Source: Kordiimonadaceae bacterium UBA4441 (GTDB lineage: Bacteria > Pseudomonadota > Alphaproteobacteria > Sphingomonadales > Emcibacteraceae). From it: 64,000 nucleotides of DNA. The DNA lies in assembly GCA_002390425.1 (NCBI GenBank), contig DGPL01000028.1, forward strand, positions 1-64,000, read 5' to 3'. Shown here piece after piece: positions 17,245 through 24,995 of this stretch (position 1 is the stretch's first letter; each line of letters opens with the position of its first letter). The translations under genes and the position numbers were made by a program. The notes below the pieces were generated by a model. That model saw nothing but the letters and a program-made list of their open reading frames with translations. It was not told the origin of the DNA and searched no databases.

Positions 17245-17993
17245 TTGATATCAAATCTCCTTTATCTTCGAAGGCTCTGATCATTCTTTTTTTATTCTGT
17301 TTACTTGGGTTTATCATTTATTCATTGCCGGTCAGCTTGGTAGGTAAGGAATTAAATAAAAACGGTGTTTATTTTTCTAATCAATCGGGAAGTTTTTGGA
17401 ATGGTCAGTTTGATCAAGTTTCAATGCTCAATACAAATTGGCAGAGTTTAGAATTAAAACCGTCAATTTCATCATTATTAGGACAAGGATTAAGATTTGA
17501 TTTTATTTTAAAAAGTCAGGGTCGATATGCACAGGGTAAATCGACGATTAATGATCAGCATTTGATTTTAAATGATCTTATTATTCGGTCTGATGTTCTC
17601 TATAGGCAGAATGGTAATAATTTTAATTCTATCATGGGGATTATTGCGGATGAACTTGTTATTGGTAAGAATGGTGAATGCCAACAAGGTGAGTTTAATA
17701 TCGAAATGGATTTATTAAATCAGTTTTCAGAGATTATGAATATGGATCTTCCTGCGATGCAAGGCTCAGGGCTTTGTCAAAATGGTATTGTTTCTATAAA
17801 CTTGGAAGCGTCAAAAGACGGTTTTCGCGCCTCTTATCTTGGTGAATTTGTAAAAAATAAACAATCAGGTTTACTTTCGTTAAAGCTACCCGCCATAATG
17901 GCGCAGAATAACCAAGTCACAAATTTATTGGGGCAATATGGATTTGAAAGAAAGCAAGATCAATGGCAAGCAAATATGGAGATTGGTCTATGA
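17241..17993 (+). CDS. gspN: T2SS protein GspN
   Basis: The 250-residue protein has one N-terminal membrane helix (about residues 11-31) and a beta-rich periplasmic domain with the GspN-like pattern GSFWNGQFDQV followed by LKPSISSLLGQGLRFDF. GspN is non-essential in several T2SSs and its role is unclear. The gene overlaps the following lipoprotein gene by four bases. Confidence 0.82.
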   Translation: MIDIKSPLSSKALIILFLFCLLGFIIYSLPVSLVGKELNKNGVYFSNQSGSFWNGQFDQVSMLNTNWQSLELKPSISSLLGQGLRFDFILKSQGRYAQGKSTINDQHLILNDLIIRSDVLYRQNGNNFNSIMGIIADELVIGKNGECQQGEFNIEMDLLNQFSEIMNMDLPAMQGSGLCQNGIVSINLEASKDGFRASYLGEFVKNKQSGLLSLKLPAIMAQNNQVTNLLGQYGFERKQDQWQANMEIGL

Positions 17994-18478
17994 ATTATAA
18001 AAAAAATGCTCTTAAATTTTCCTTTATAATGATGCCGATATTATTATCATCATGTGCACAAATGGGAACCAATCAAGGAGAGGCAAATAACACTGAAACT
18101 GTGGCCTCTTTAAATACATTGCCAGCGCAGACGATGGATAAGGGGGAATGTGTCACTTTTCTTTGGGCAGAGCAGACAAACAGGCCGCTTATTTATACTC
18201 AAAATATGAATAGTTCCAATGCGACGCTCTTGATTGAAAATAAATCGGTCAGTGCACCGCGTTCATCGGCGGAAGAAAATATCGTCGCCGGTTTTTATAA
18301 AAAGCAGACATTTACGGCAAATAATAAGACTATCGAAGTGCGAATTAATCCTAATCCTGTGCGCAATATTTATGAAGGTATAAAAATACCGACAGGTGTT
18401 ATTACCATTGAGGATGCAAATGGTAGCCGAAGTATTATCCCGGTATCCGGCATGCTTGGATGTAATCTGGAAAATTAA
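17990..18478 (+). CDS. Small lipoprotein closing the gsp operon; possible pilotin substitute
   Basis: I chose the ATG at 17990, which overlaps the gspN stop codon (ATGA). A longer in-frame start at 17963 would lie inside gspN and spoil the signal peptide. The 162-residue product has a lipobox LLSS|C at residue 22, with Ala at +2, consistent with outer-membrane sorting. The mature part is predicted to be beta-rich, with a Cys pair (ECVTFLW near residue 53 and MLGCN near the C terminus) that could form a disulfide. I do not recognise GspS, AspS or ExeS features. Because the secretin needs a pilotin and none is otherwise seen, this is a candidate; it could equally be a client. The gene ends four bases before the convergent xylose isomerase gene. 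Confidence 0.75.
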   Translation: MNYKKNALKFSFIMMPILLSSCAQMGTNQGEANNTETVASLNTLPAQTMDKGECVTFLWAEQTNRPLIYTQNMNSSNATLLIENKSVSAPRSSAEENIVAGFYKKQTFTANNKTIEVRINPNPVRNIYEGIKIPTGVITIEDANGSRSIIPVSGMLGCNLEN

Positions 18479-18481
18479 TTT

Positions 18482-19825
18482 TTATTTACCGGATAATAGA
18501 TACTGGTTGATGACATTCTCATACCATTCTTGTTTTGCGCTAATGTGATCAGGTTCGCCATATTCAATTGCCAAATCACGCAATTCTGACAATGATAATT
18601 TGCCGGCTTCAAATTCCGCACCTTTTCCATGATCAAAGCTCGCATATCGGGCTGCTTTATGCTTGGTAAGTGGGCTATTTTCAAGAATACTATGGGCGAC
18701 TTCAAGCCCCCGTGCAAATGCATCCATACCGCCAATGTGACCTATAAAAATATCTTCCATGTCTGTGCTTTCACGGCGCGTTTTCGCGTCAAAATTAAGA
18801 CCGCCCGTTTTAAATCCGCCACTGGCGAGCACAACCATCATACCATGAACAGCATCATACATGTCGATGGGAAATTGATCCGTATCCCATCCGTTTTGTG
18901 GATCACCGCGATTTGCATCAATGCTACCAAGCATTCCCGCATCCGCACACATTTGAAGGTCGTGAGCGAATGTATGCCCCGCGAGAGTTGCGTGGTTGGC
19001 TTCAATGTTTAGTTTAAAATCCTGATCTAACCCGTGATGACGTAAGAAGCCAATAACGGTTTGAGCGTCAAAATCATATTGATGCTTTGTTGGTTCCATG
19101 GGTTTTGGTTCAATTAAAAATGTTCCTTTAAAACCATTTGCGCGACCATAATCTCGGGCGGTGGTTAAGAATTGTGCTAAATGTTCCAGTTCGCGTTTGG
19201 TATCAGTGTTTTGAAGGCAAATATATCCTTCACGCCCGCCCCAAAAGACGTAATTCTCACCACCAAGTTCAATCGTGGCATCTATGGCTGCCTTAACTTG
19301 TGCTGCAGCGTGGGTTAAGACTTCGAAATTTGGGTTTGTTGAGGCGCCATTCATGTACCTAGGATTGCTAAAAACATTAGCCGTTCCCCAAAGAAGCTTA
19401 ACGCCCGTTTCATTTTGTCGTTCTTTCGCAGAGGTTACCAGTTTTTGCAGGTTTTTTTCACGCTCTATAATATTTGATGTATCGGGTGCCATGTCAATAT
19501 CGTGAAAACAGTAATAGGGCGTTCCTAGTTTTGTAAAAAGTTCAAAGGCCGCATCCATTTTATTTTGTACCGCTGTCATCGGATCGTCGGATTTATCCCA
19601 TTCGAAAACTTGGGTGCCGGGTCCAAATGGGTCGGCGCCAGTCCCACAAAATGTGTGCCAATAACAAACAGCAAAACGAAGGTGTTCTTTCATCGACTTG
19701 CCGCCGATCATTTTATTCTCATCATAATATTTAAAGGACAATGGATTATCAGAACCAGCACCCTCATATTTAATTTTTGGGATGCCGCTGAAATATTCTT
19801 TGTTGCCAATAAATATATTTGTCAT
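18482..19825 (-). CDS. xylA: Xylose isomerase
   Basis: Interconverts D-xylose and D-xylulose in the cytoplasm. The 447-residue length is that of the long class II isomerases. Diagnostic segments include the catalytic-His region FCFHDIDMAP-like (here YYCFHDIDMAPD), KLLWGTANVFSNPRYMNG, VFWGGREGYICLQNTD, the metal-site region FLIEPKPMEPTKHQYDFD, and NIEANHATLAGHTF. It lies 12 bases downstream of xylulokinase on the same strand, so the operon is xylBA. No xylose transporter or XylR is seen nearby. Confidence 0.97.
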   Translation of the reverse strand: MTNIFIGNKEYFSGIPKIKYEGAGSDNPLSFKYYDENKMIGGKSMKEHLRFAVCYWHTFCGTGADPFGPGTQVFEWDKSDDPMTAVQNKMDAAFELFTKLGTPYYCFHDIDMAPDTSNIIEREKNLQKLVTSAKERQNETGVKLLWGTANVFSNPRYMNGASTNPNFEVLTHAAAQVKAAIDATIELGGENYVFWGGREGYICLQNTDTKRELEHLAQFLTTARDYGRANGFKGTFLIEPKPMEPTKHQYDFDAQTVIGFLRHHGLDQDFKLNIEANHATLAGHTFAHDLQMCADAGMLGSIDANRGDPQNGWDTDQFPIDMYDAVHGMMVVLASGGFKTGGLNFDAKTRRESTDMEDIFIGHIGGMDAFARGLEVAHSILENSPLTKHKAARYASFDHGKGAEFEAGKLSLSELRDLAIEYGEPDHISAKQEWYENVINQYLLSGK

Positions 19826-19837
19826 GAGTAAGTCTTT

Positions 19838-21343
19838 CTATTGGTAATGTGCTGTAATCAGTTTAACGAACGATTGATAATTTTTGTAAACCGTTTCATA
19901 TGTTTTTACGGTTTCATCGTTTGGGGAACAGCTTTTGACCTTATTTTCTTTTAGATGATCGTCAACGATTTTTTCTATGGAAATGGGGGCGTCATTATAT
20001 TTTTGATAGGCCCAAAGCGCTTGAAGTGCCGCACCGAAAGCGGCATTTTCCTCAGTAGATAAAATTCGAACCGGAAGGTTTAAAATATCAGCGCAGATTT
20101 GACGCCATAAAGCACTTTTACTGCCCCCGCCGGTTAAGGTAACCGCATTAAAAGTCATGCCACACCTTTTAAAAGCATCAAGGCCCGCTTTTAAATTGAA
20201 TATGGCGGCTTCCATTGCAGAACGTATGAAGTGCGCATTGGTCGTATTATTGCTGTCCAACCCAAAGATGGACGCTTTGGCTTTTGGAAGGGCTGGCGTG
20301 CGTTCACCGTTAAAAAATGGAACTGTGATGACGCCATCTGAACCGGGTTTTATGAAGGACGCAAGTTTTTCAAATTGTTCAAGATCCACTTCGAGTAAAT
20401 CACGCATTTGTTCTGTTGCCACAGTGCAATTCATAGTGCAAAGAAGGGGCAGCCATCCACCCGTGGAGGAACAGAATGCGGCAAGGTCACCATCTGGATC
20501 AATTGCAGGTTTATTATGATAGGCGAATAGTGTGCCTGATGTGCCGAGGCTTGCGGTTAGCATGCCCGTTTTGACATTTCCGGTACCAATTGCGGCCATC
20601 ATGTTATCACCGCCACCTGATGAAATGATAACATTTCGGTTTAACCCATAAGCATCAGCAATTTCCGGGCTAATGATGCCATTAATATCATCGGCATTGA
20701 TAAGTTCTGGTAAACATGGTTTTAAATCGCGATCCTGATCAAGTGCGGCAATTAATTCATCAGACCATTTTCTTTTGTAAATATCGAGAAGCCCGGTCCC
20801 TGAAGCATCGCCATATTCCATGGTTCTTTTTCCGCTAAGATAGAAATTTAAATAATCATGCGGCAATAAGATTGTCGCCATCTGATCATAAGCACTTTTA
20901 TTGTTTTTCATTAACCAGCGAATTTTTGATGCTGTATATCCCACAGCAATCTTATTTCCGACAATTTTTATGGTTTCTTTTTCGCCACCAACATGGTCCA
21001 TAATTTCATTGCATTCAAGTTCGGTTGCTGTATCGCACCATAATTTTACGGGGGCTAGCACGGCACCGTTCTTATCAATAGGGACAAAACCATGTTGCTG
21101 ACCAGATATGCCAATGGCAATGACCGTTTTTTTTAATTTATCATCAATATTTTCAAGACATTTTTCAAAACCGTCAATCCACCAACTTGCTTGTTGCTCC
21201 ATTGAACCATCTTCTTTGGAGATCAATTCATAACTTTGAGATTTAGTGGAGATGATTTTCTTATTTTCAAAATCATAGATTATGACCTTGATACTTTGGG
21301 TACCAAGATCAACGCCCATGACTGTTTTTTCAATATTGCTCAA
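19838..21343 (-). CDS. xylB: Xylulokinase
   Basis: Phosphorylates D-xylulose to xylulose 5-phosphate, feeding the pentose phosphate pathway. The 501-residue FGGY kinase has the N-terminal phosphate-binding GVDLGTQSIKVIIYD and the substrate-site AIGISGQQHGFVPID. The second FGGY-domain motifs are SGGGDNMMAAIGTG and TGGGSKSALWRQICADILNLPV. It is first in the xylBA transcript, with an AT-rich leader of about 80 bases separating it from the acyltransferase gene at 21422, also on the minus strand. Confidence 0.96.
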   Translation of the reverse strand: MSNIEKTVMGVDLGTQSIKVIIYDFENKKIISTKSQSYELISKEDGSMEQQASWWIDGFEKCLENIDDKLKKTVIAIGISGQQHGFVPIDKNGAVLAPVKLWCDTATELECNEIMDHVGGEKETIKIVGNKIAVGYTASKIRWLMKNNKSAYDQMATILLPHDYLNFYLSGKRTMEYGDASGTGLLDIYKRKWSDELIAALDQDRDLKPCLPELINADDINGIISPEIADAYGLNRNVIISSGGGDNMMAAIGTGNVKTGMLTASLGTSGTLFAYHNKPAIDPDGDLAAFCSSTGGWLPLLCTMNCTVATEQMRDLLEVDLEQFEKLASFIKPGSDGVITVPFFNGERTPALPKAKASIFGLDSNNTTNAHFIRSAMEAAIFNLKAGLDAFKRCGMTFNAVTLTGGGSKSALWRQICADILNLPVRILSTEENAAFGAALQALWAYQKYNDAPISIEKIVDDHLKENKVKSCSPNDETVKTYETVYKNYQSFVKLITAHYQ

Positions 21344-21421
21344 ATTTAACCTGCGTTTAATTATTTAAAGCAATATTATTTTATTATTTTTTAAATTGAT
21401 AGCAAATGATGATTATTTTCT

Positions 21422-22204
21422 TTAAGCGGCTTTAGGGCAATTGTTAAATTCAGCGTCTAGCCCCGACTTGATCTGGCGGTGTGCCCATTGTGCAAGTGTC
21501 TTACGATCTTGAAATGAAGAAGGCCATGTTTGTGGATGAAACTTAATGATGACTTCTTGTTTGATATTGCTTTTTAATAAATTCCAAACATGTGGCGCTA
21601 GGTCCATATCACCATACCATGCATATTGATCTCTTATCGATTGGTCGTTGTTCGGTCCATAAATTATTGATAGCGGTTGGATGACCATTTGACTCTTTGT
21701 ATAAGGAAGCAGAGCAGATGAAAGCAAACCGGGTTTGAAGTTGAGTAGTTCTTGACCGTTACTGCTGCTTCCTTCTGGAAATAGAAAAATTTTCTCACCG
21801 CTTTTTAAACGTTTGGCGATTTCGTTTCTTTCTTTAAGGGTATTAACTGCCTTGCGGCTAACAAAAAGAGTGCGGCTTAACTTGGCGAGCGTGCCAATGA
21901 CGGGCCATTTAGAAACATCGGCTTTTGCAACAAATATGCCGTCTGCTACCGTAGCAAGAAGTGGGATGTCTAAATAGGATACATGGTTTGAAATGTAAAA
22001 GTTTGCATCTTTTCCAGGTTTTTTACCTTTAATGGTTACCGTTATTCCGCTGCATATTAGACAGACTTTGAAGAAAGGATATGAAAATGCACGTCTGAAC
22101 GAATTCCCAAACGGAAATGTTATGATATAAGGGGGAAGTAATAATTGTAACACAATGAAAATTGATGTTAATTTACTTACGGCTCTAATGTTGGCGATAA
22201 ACAT
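21422..22204 (-). CDS. Lysophospholipid-type acyltransferase (PlsC family), probable OlsA
   Basis: The 260-residue membrane acyltransferase has an N-terminal hydrophobic segment and the four PlsC blocks: NHVSYLD (the catalytic HX4D), an ISR-type block around LSRTLFVSRK, FPEGSSSNG, and a V-x-P-like block at MVIQPLSIIYG. By itself it could be a 1-acylglycerol-phosphate acyltransferase. One base separates it from the upstream OlsB-like gene, so I infer that it acylates lyso-ornithine lipid (OlsA). It shares the OlsB promoter and so the candidate Pho box. Confidence 0.82.
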   Translation of the reverse strand: MFIANIRAVSKLTSIFIVLQLLLPPYIITFPFGNSFRRAFSYPFFKVCLICSGITVTIKGKKPGKDANFYISNHVSYLDIPLLATVADGIFVAKADVSKWPVIGTLAKLSRTLFVSRKAVNTLKERNEIAKRLKSGEKIFLFPEGSSSNGQELLNFKPGLLSSALLPYTKSQMVIQPLSIIYGPNNDQSIRDQYAWYGDMDLAPHVWNLLKSNIKQEVIIKFHPQTWPSSFQDRKTLAQWAHRQIKSGLDAEFNNCPKAA

Positions 22205-22205
22205 T

Positions 22206-23021
22206 TTATTCTGCTGCTATAATGTTGGATGGTTTGTTTGTTGATTTTCGATCACGGGTAAAGTGCGATTTATATTTTCCTGTGATATTTTCAGTTTCAA
22301 CAACAATGCAAACATCAATCGTGTTGAATTGTTGATCAATGACTGCGCCTAATCCGACGTAGCCACCTACTCTTAGATATCCTTTTAAAAGGGGCGGAAG
22401 TTCCGATTGAATTGTCTCAGGACAAATGGCATTTTTATTCAAAATATCCATCTGTTGGAACCGATCTTCATGTGCTTTTGGCTGAATAGATTTAGGCGCA
22501 AGATGATAGTGATGCAGATATGATAAAACTTTTTCGGATTGCGCGATATCTGTTCCATGGATACTGCCGCAGCCTAGCATGATTTTAATGCCGTATGTTT
22601 CAATATATTCGCTAATACCCCGCCACAGTAATTGCATCGCGCCTTTTCGGCGATAATTTCCATCAATACAAGATCTGCCAAGCTCAAGGATTTCTTCAGG
22701 CGCATAAGCAATATTCGATAAATCAAATTCTTGTTCGGAATAAAATCCGGTGGTCACGGCTGCAATATTTCCACGCAGTAATCGATAGGTGCCAACAACA
22801 CATGGGTTTTCTTGGGTGCCTTTTTCAGTATCGATAACCAAAAGATGATCGCAGACTGCATCATACGTATCTATATCACGTTTTAAGGCTTTACACTTTG
22901 TGGATGGTTTGGCCCCCATTTCTTCATAGAATATATGGTAGCGTAGCGCCTGTGCGGCTTCAATTTCGGTATCATTTTCTGCTAAGCTAACTTCAAGACT
23001 GTTAAACTTAAGTATTTCCAT
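22206..23021 (-). CDS. Ornithine-ACP N-acyltransferase-like protein (OlsB family)
   Basis: First enzyme of ornithine-lipid synthesis: it moves a 3-hydroxyacyl chain from ACP to ornithine. The 271-residue product has the hemolysin-like GNAT fold with RYHIFYEEMGAKPS (about 27-40), LELGRSCIDGNYR, MQLLWRGISEYIE and LGCGSIHGTD. A clear GGAGCTAA ribosome site precedes the ATG. It is the first gene of a two-gene unit with the PlsC-type partner. The promoter has a two-unit Pho-box-like element, which fits published phosphate control of ornithine lipids in rhizobia. A related function in N-acyl amino acid synthesis cannot be excluded. Confidence 0.85.
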   Translation of the reverse strand: MEILKFNSLEVSLAENDTEIEAAQALRYHIFYEEMGAKPSTKCKALKRDIDTYDAVCDHLLVIDTEKGTQENPCVVGTYRLLRGNIAAVTTGFYSEQEFDLSNIAYAPEEILELGRSCIDGNYRRKGAMQLLWRGISEYIETYGIKIMLGCGSIHGTDIAQSEKVLSYLHHYHLAPKSIQPKAHEDRFQQMDILNKNAICPETIQSELPPLLKGYLRVGGYVGLGAVIDQQFNTIDVCIVVETENITGKYKSHFTRDRKSTNKPSNIIAAE

Positions 23022-23053
23022 GTTTAGCTCCTGTTATCCAGTAAACATGGGGA

Positions 23054-23088
23054 TTTAATACGTTGCGTTTGTTACAGTCTCATGTCAG
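23054..23088 (-). promoter_or_regulatory. Candidate Pho box and -10 for the olsB/olsA-like pair
   Basis: On the minus strand CTGACAT (23088-23082), GAGA and CTGTAAC (23077-23071) form two near-consensus PhoB half-sites with 11-bp period. A TATTAA sequence follows about ten bases later, the spacing expected for a -10 in Pho promoters where the box replaces the -35. Confidence 0.65.
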
Positions 23089-23110
23089 TTTTTTGCTATA
23101 TTTGTGAAGA

Positions 23111-23875
23111 TTACTTTAGCTTCATCAACATGATATTTCGAAAATCGATAGGGTGGCTTTCCGCTTGAAGGGCGATGTAACCGTCTTTAAGCGGGAGCGG
23201 TTCTGTTATGAAATGTGCGCTGTCTTCTTCGTTTGGAATGATGCGTGTTTTTTCATATTCAAATACCAGTTCACCATTCACAAAATGTTTTATGACTTCA
23301 TCGCCGCGCACTTCGATTTCGACTTCGACCCACTGATCACCGTGATAGGTTTTAGATGTTGATCGATAACAGTGTTCACTGTAAAGCTTGCCATTAATAT
23401 GAAAGTCAGTGCCGGGTGTGCAGATGTTTGCGGTTTGGCGTTCTTTACCATCACTTAATCCACCAAGAAACTGTGCTTCAACGGATGCTGGGAAATCCTG
23501 ATCAAAATACATGCTTTGTGGTGATTGGCTATGAAACATAACGCCGCTATTTCGGTTATTCCAAACTTCGGATTCTGGCGTTTGCGTACCAGTAAATCGA
23601 TATTCCATTTTTAAACGGTAATGGGATAATTTTTCCTTATAATAAATATGGGCGTAGGCATCATCAAAGGTTTCATAATTATCATAAACGACACGCATCA
23701 TGTCATCTTCAACGCGAAAAGTGTTGAGGAAATTAACGTCAATTTCTTGTCCGGAGAATTTAATGGTCCATCCCTCTAAATCTTTGCCGTTAAAGATTTG
23801 TTGCCATTCGCCTTCTTGGGCGACAGCAATATTTGAAAATAAAAGCATGCTTAGTGCTGATATAAGTTTGACCAT
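23111..23875 (-). CDS. Exported DUF1080-family protein (3-keto-disaccharide hydrolase fold)
   Basis: The 254-residue product has a Sec signal peptide (cleaved after IAVAQ, about residue 20). It then has one concanavalin-like DUF1080 domain starting WQQIFNGKDLEGWTIKFSG and ending AHFITEPLPLKDGYIALQAESHPIDFRNIMLMKL. These features are typical of this family, which acts on 3-keto-glycosides. Acidic and Asn residues in the RNSGVMFHS block are conserved. It is divergent from the metallo-hydrolase at 23944. A second DUF1080 protein is encoded at 36852, so the organism probably works on several glycosides. Confidence 0.87.
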   Translation of the reverse strand: MVKLISALSMLLFSNIAVAQEGEWQQIFNGKDLEGWTIKFSGQEIDVNFLNTFRVEDDMMRVVYDNYETFDDAYAHIYYKEKLSHYRLKMEYRFTGTQTPESEVWNNRNSGVMFHSQSPQSMYFDQDFPASVEAQFLGGLSDGKERQTANICTPGTDFHINGKLYSEHCYRSTSKTYHGDQWVEVEIEVRGDEVIKHFVNGELVFEYEKTRIIPNEEDSAHFITEPLPLKDGYIALQAESHPIDFRNIMLMKLK

Positions 23876-23943
23876 ATGATTTTACCTTTTTATTTGGTTT
23901 GATCTTAAAGTCCCGAGCGCTTAAGGTAAATGCAATTCTATAA

Positions 23944-24987
23944 ATGAGGGATAAAATGATTAAAAAAATTCTTTCCGTTTTTACAATCGGCATATCAATA
24001 ATAACCGCTGCCATTGCACAAGAACATCAAGTGTCACCGGATAATGATGTCATGAAATTGACGTTTCTTGGTACTGGTGCGCCGCGTCCCTCAACGGAGC
24101 GATATGGGCCAAGTATTTATGTTGAAGCGGGTGATCATAAGTTACTCGTTGATGCGGGGCCGGGAATGCGCGAAAGATTATTCGAAGCTGGTGGTTTTGA
24201 AGCCATTTCGGGTGTTGATCATGTACTTGTGACGCATCTTCATTTTGATCATACGGTTAGCATTTCAAGTGCATGGTTATCAGGTTGGCTCTTTGGCCGC
24301 CGTGTACCGCTTCGCATACAAGGTCCAGCGGGCATTAAAAGTATGATGGATAATATCAAATATGCGTATCAGTGGGATGTGGATTACCGCGTTATGGTTG
24401 GCGTTCCTAAAGAGGGAACGGAACTGATCGTTGATGAAGTTTCAGACGGCGTTATATTTAATCAGGGTGGGCTTAAGATTACGGCCTTTCAAGTGGAACA
24501 TATGCCGATCGATATTCCAAGTGGGAAATTGTTAGGACTTCGCGGTGAAACACTTGGGTTTCGAATTGATTATAAGGGACATTCAGTTCTCTTTTCTGGG
24601 GATACAAGGTCAACGGAAAAATCAGAAATTAACAATGTTGGTGAAGGCGTGGATCTTCTCATTCATGAAGTACAGGTGCCGTCACCCGGCGCCACGCCAG
24701 AAGCAAACCTTGCAAACGTAAGCTTAAGTGTTCATTCAACACCAGAACAGGTTGGGCATGTTTTTGCCAAAACAAAACCAAAAATGGCGGTTTATTCACA
24801 TATCATTCCACCTGGAACGACAGCCGCAGAATTAGAACGTGATACCAAACCATATTATGACGGACCATTAACGGTGGCACATGATATGATGGAAATCATA
24901 CTGGCTGGCGATGATATCATTATTGGTGAACGCGAGCGCCAAAGCGACGGCAAATTTGAAGATTCCAAAGTACTTGAAGAAAAGTAG
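23944..24987 (+). CDS. Exported metallo-beta-lactamase-fold hydrolase
   Basis: The 347-residue product has a Sec signal peptide (after IITAAIAQ, about residue 26; an in-frame ATG at 23956 is the likelier start). The MBL fold contains the zinc motif THLHFDHT (HxHxDH), FSGDTRS with the bridging Asp, and late histidines in LIHEVQ and VYSHIIPPG. The layout resembles RNase Z/arylsulfatase-type MBL enzymes, but the export signal argues for an extracytoplasmic esterase, sulfatase or lactonase. recQ starts eight bases after its stop codon, so the two genes are probably co-transcribed though functionally unrelated. Confidence 0.85.
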   Translation: MRDKMIKKILSVFTIGISIITAAIAQEHQVSPDNDVMKLTFLGTGAPRPSTERYGPSIYVEAGDHKLLVDAGPGMRERLFEAGGFEAISGVDHVLVTHLHFDHTVSISSAWLSGWLFGRRVPLRIQGPAGIKSMMDNIKYAYQWDVDYRVMVGVPKEGTELIVDEVSDGVIFNQGGLKITAFQVEHMPIDIPSGKLLGLRGETLGFRIDYKGHSVLFSGDTRSTEKSEINNVGEGVDLLIHEVQVPSPGATPEANLANVSLSVHSTPEQVGHVFAKTKPKMAVYSHIIPPGTTAAELERDTKPYYDGPLTVAHDMMEIILAGDDIIIGERERQSDGKFEDSKVLEEK

Positions 24988-24995
24988 GGGGTAAA

